Origin: PNON01 sp964387025
Lineage (GTDB): Bacteria; Chloroflexota; Anaerolineae; Anaerolineales; Anaerolineaceae
Length of the DNA: 64,000 bases
Reading direction: 5' to 3'
Assembly (NCBI GenBank): GCA_964387025.1
Contig: CAYLUZ010000005.1
Location: 186,001 to 250,000, forward strand
This document shows, piece by piece, positions 61,763-64,000 of this stretch. The notes under the pieces were generated by a model. That model saw nothing but the letters and a program-made list of their open reading frames with translations, searched no databases and had not been told where the DNA came from. The translations under genes were made by a program, and so were the position numbers. Within the stretch, counting starts at the first letter, position 1. The number at the start of each line of letters is the position of its first letter.

Positions 61763-62320
61763 ATGCTGATCAAATTGTCGGATCGGATCACCCGGGTTAC
61801 GAATGGCAGGATAGCCCTGGTATGCCTGGTGATCTTTTTGGCCTTCACCATGATTGTACTGCCCGCTCAATCCACAAAATCAAAATTGTACAGTGGGGCT
61901 GCCGGATCTCCTGATACGACGTTTTTCTACACCGCCGGCGATCTATATAAAATTGCCGAAACTTATGGTCAGGCAGGGCGCACTGAATATATTAAGGCCC
62001 GCTATACCTTTGATTTGATCTGGCCTTTGGTGTACCTGGCTTTCCTCACCACTGCCATTAGCTGGTTGTATCACCGGTTGGATCTGGATGGTGAATTGTG
62101 GAAGCGGGTAAACCTGGTCCCTATTTTCGGGGTGCTGTTCGATTACCTTGAGAATATTTCCACCTCGATTGTTATGGCACGGTTTCCAATGCCGATACCG
62201 ATCATTTCTTCTCTCGCGCCAGTTTTTACTTTTGTAAAATGGATCCTGATGGGCTGCAGCTTATTACTGCTTATGTATGGGTCGGTAAGGGTGATATGGA
62301 AGTTGATTAAGGCAAAGTGA
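61763..62320 (+). CDS. Membrane protein of unknown function
   Basis: A 185-aa protein with four membrane spans: IALVCLVIFLAFTMIVLPA, TFDLIWPLVYLAFLTTAIS, VPIFGVLFDYLENISTSIV and FVKWILMGCSLLLLMYGSV. A periplasmic-type loop with LYSGAAGSPDTTFFYTAGDL links helices one and two. The pattern recurs in Chloroflexota and Bacteroidota proteins of unknown role. It starts 3 bp after the oxidoreductase stop, with weak SD, and is likely coupled. Confidence 0.7.
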   Translation: MLIKLSDRITRVTNGRIALVCLVIFLAFTMIVLPAQSTKSKLYSGAAGSPDTTFFYTAGDLYKIAETYGQAGRTEYIKARYTFDLIWPLVYLAFLTTAISWLYHRLDLDGELWKRVNLVPIFGVLFDYLENISTSIVMARFPMPIPIISSLAPVFTFVKWILMGCSLLLLMYGSVRVIWKLIKAK

Positions 62321-62500
62321 TTTTCACCAGTGATAAATTGTAGTAGTTCATCTCCCGAATTAATCCTGAAAACAAAAACTATTACTCCTCGATCTTAAAC
62401 CTGCACGCGTCTGCACGTCGGGAATCGACTTCCAGCTACATTCCACAACCATTCGCATCGGATCCCACCCGGTTATAAACTTACTATGGATGGAGTCAAA

Positions 62501-63058
62501 ATGGGAAAATTAAATGCATATTTATTCACCACCTTGAACGGGTATTTTGAATCCCCGAAGGGAAACATCAGTTGGCACATGCATGCCGAAGAGGAAAATG
62601 AATATGCCACCGAAAATGCACAGTCCGGCAATACCCTGCTGTTTGGACGCATCACCTACCAGATGATGGCCGGCTTCTGGCCGACGACGGAAGCGCTCAA
62701 GAATTCCCCGGCACTCGCCGAAGGGATGAACAAGTCCGAAAAGATCGTCTTCTCGCGGACATTGCAAAAGGCGGATTGGAACAACACCCGGTTAATCAAG
62801 GAAAATATATTTGAAGAGATCCGCAAGTTGAAACAGGTCTCTTCCATTAATATGACCATCCTGGGCAGCGGCAGTATCGTCACCCAGTTCGCCGAACATG
62901 GTCTACTCGACTCGCTGCAGATCATGATCGATCCGGTAGTACTGGGCAGCGGTACACCCATCTTCCAGGGGTTGAAAGGCAGGTTGAACCTGAAGCTGAC
63001 CGCTTCAAGGGTGTTCAAGAACGGGATCGTTATATTTGATTACGAGCCTTTGTATTGA
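62501..63058 (+). CDS. Dihydrofolate reductase / RibD C-terminal family protein
   Basis: A 185-aa RibD_C-type reductase. It has LNAYLFTTLNGYFESPKGNI, the cofactor core GNTLLFGRITYQMMAGFWPT, a MTILGSGSIVTQFAEHGLLD loop and the end GSGTPIFQGLKGRLNLKLTA. It is a paralogue of the 36513 gene, with different N-terminal detail. ATG 62501 has GGAG 5 nt upstream; ATG 62486 is upstream in frame without an SD. Substrate unknown. Confidence 0.87.
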   Translation: MGKLNAYLFTTLNGYFESPKGNISWHMHAEEENEYATENAQSGNTLLFGRITYQMMAGFWPTTEALKNSPALAEGMNKSEKIVFSRTLQKADWNNTRLIKENIFEEIRKLKQVSSINMTILGSGSIVTQFAEHGLLDSLQIMIDPVVLGSGTPIFQGLKGRLNLKLTASRVFKNGIVIFDYEPLY

Positions 63059-63125
63059 TTACCGGTCCGGCTTTCGGTTACTTGTAGGACGGGTTGAGCT
63101 GGTCCCCGAGCCGTTTGCTCTGTGT

Positions 63126-63180
63126 CATGCTGACGACCGCCGCCCCTCTGGCATTCTGACGACCGCAGGGAGGAAGAATC
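63126..63180. repeat. Tandem intergenic repeat
   Basis: Two copies of CATKCTGACGACCGC (63126-63140 and 63152-63166); the second is followed by AGGGAGGAAGAATC. Similar CATTCTGA...GAAGAATCTTG units are known from many environmental bacterial genomes as intergenic repeats. The copies are GC-rich and noncoding. Confidence 0.55.
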
Positions 63181-63324
63181 TTGCTTTTTAATTCCTCCTC
63201 GTTTCCCTCATCGAGTTCACACATCTTCAGTCCTGGCTCGCCTGAGTCTATTATATGAAGTCGATAGCGTAGCGAAGTGGAGCATCCCGTGGGAGGGATT
63301 TATCGAAACCCGACGAAGAGAACC

Positions 63325-64000
63325 TTATTTATTCTCCGGAACGTCGATCTCAAACCCGCAGGCTTTCAACTGGTCCAACAATTCCGCCGGGTCGCTCAAC
63401 CATTGCCCCCACTTGCGCGAGATGTGCTCCGTCCAGGAGTACTCCTTATAAGAGAAGGTTTCATCCTTCCCCTCGACCTCGATGTCGATCTTGGCTTTTT
63501 GCTTGATGTAATACCCCTGTGACAGGTAACCTTCGTCCATCGACTGCATGGCGCGGGTCACCATTTCTTCGGTCATTTCGGGGTAGCGATCTTCGAAGAG
63601 CGTGTATTCCCCCGGATAGCGCGGTCGGGGCGGATTATCCTCCGCCGGGTAGCCCATCGTCAGCTCCACCAGCGGAAAGACCCGCTGCGGCAGGTGATAG
63701 GCTTTCTGTATTTTGGTGGCATTGTAGGGAGTCATCCCCAAAAAGCAGCTGCCCATCCCCAGGCTTTCAGCAGCGTTCACCATGTTCGCAGCCGCATACG
63801 CCGCATCCTGGATCCCCAGGAATAGCAGGTCCAAATTGCTGGAGACCGTCTTCCAACCTCGGCGGGCCATGATTAGCTCCAGCTTGTGCATATCCACGCA
63901 GATGGTGAAAAGCAGGGGCGCACCAAACGGGTTGCGTTTTTTGCGGTTGAGCAAAAAGCTGTACATCTGTGCCGCGAAAGGCGCCTGCTGACCGGCCTGC
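63325..64000 (-). CDS. Nitroreductase-family protein (5' end outside window)
   Basis: An FMN-type nitroreductase, open to the window edge. The visible 225 residues run from QAGQQAPFAAQMYSFLLNRK through NPFGAPLLFTICVDMHKLEL to LDLLFLGIQDAAYAAANMVN (the helix of the dimer interface) and SLGMGSCFLGMTPYNATKIQ. The C-terminal extension ends EYSWTEHISRKWGQWLSDPA. Only the N-terminal FMN-binding helix is missing. Codons are GC-rich compared with the left half of the window. Reduces a quinone or nitro compound in the family. Confidence 0.85.
   Translation of the reverse strand, partial: QAGQQAPFAAQMYSFLLNRKKRNPFGAPLLFTICVDMHKLELIMARRGWKTVSSNLDLLFLGIQDAAYAAANMVNAAESLGMGSCFLGMTPYNATKIQKAYHLPQRVFPLVELTMGYPAEDNPPRPRYPGEYTLFEDRYPEMTEEMVTRAMQSMDEGYLSQGYYIKQKAKIDIEVEGKDETFSYKEYSWTEHISRKWGQWLSDPAELLDQLKACGFEIDVPENK

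Noticed and set aside
1..64000. tRNA, rRNA, CRISPR, phage or plasmid origin
   Set aside because: I looked for tRNA arms, long direct repeats with spacers, and replication or capsid genes and found none.

Overview
This 64 kb window looks like accessory chromosome from a mesophilic, moderate-GC bacterium. The most likely group is Chloroflexota, class Anaerolineae. That placement is an inference from gene content: a MalT-type LuxR regulator, CotH/VTC/DUF4956 proteins, several lipobox lipoproteins, a non-pyrrolysine MttB homologue and many single-copy stress or detoxification enzymes. No rRNA, tRNA, ribosomal protein, CRISPR array, phage module or intact transposase was seen.

Layout. (1) 0-12 kb: mostly plus-strand, one-gene transcription units (glycosyltransferase, DUF4287, alpha/beta hydrolase, membrane protein, cupin, DUF2200, methyltransferase, GNAT, ferric-reductase-like flavoprotein with a 31-residue membrane peptide, PsiE-like protein, two DUF1801 proteins). 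The spacers share dispersed repeats that contain promoters. (2) 12-16.6 kb: a Fur/PerR-type regulator followed by katG, then a C_GCAxxG_C_C protein and a nucleoside phosphorylase. (3) 16.7-22.6 kb: a minus-strand operon of five genes (two small membrane proteins, an MFS permease, two small soluble proteins) next to a 892-aa MalT-like LuxR regulator. (4) 23-29.2 kb: more single genes, including two lipid- or membrane-anchored proteins, an F420/deazaflavin-type oxidoreductase, a nucleoside deaminase, a GNAT and a PHP phosphoesterase. (5) 29.3-35 kb: a four-gene catabolic operon (class II aldolase, class III aminotransferase, FGGY kinase, MFS permease). It diverges from a TetR gene across a 27-bp palindrome that holds both -35 boxes. 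(6) 35-38 kb: GNAT, lipoprotein, RibD-like reductase, dienelactone-hydrolase-like protein. (7) 38.2-42.4 kb: an operon of an MttB-family methyltransferase, a GPH-type symporter and a Cys/Met-metabolism PLP enzyme. (8) 42.4-48 kb: VF530 protein, a mini chemoreceptor-like protein, YgeY-type M20 hydrolase, P-loop kinase, subtilase lipoprotein, DinB-like and DUF7000-like proteins. (9) 48-53.1 kb: a tightly packed minus-strand operon DUF4956 / CotH-beta-helix / VTC / metallophosphoesterase. (10) 53.3-64 kb: SnoaL, VOC, PhzF, zinc-ribbon protein, PadR plus two CPBP proteases, TetR with a membrane protein, an oxidoreductase pair, a second RibD-like reductase and a nitroreductase cut by the window end.

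Main points. Several unrelated single genes are preceded by the same promoter module: TTATAC, 7 nt, TTGCAG-like, 15 nt, GATAAT/TATAAT, then TAATTG. Two copies are about 92 percent identical over 74 bp, and one abuts a truncated DUF2177 pseudogene, so this looks like a dispersed or mobile promoter repeat. The TetR gene at 34416 appears to be translated from a leaderless mRNA. The CotH-VTC-DUF4956-phosphatase operon and the MttB-symporter-PLP operon are the best candidates for poorly described biochemistry.
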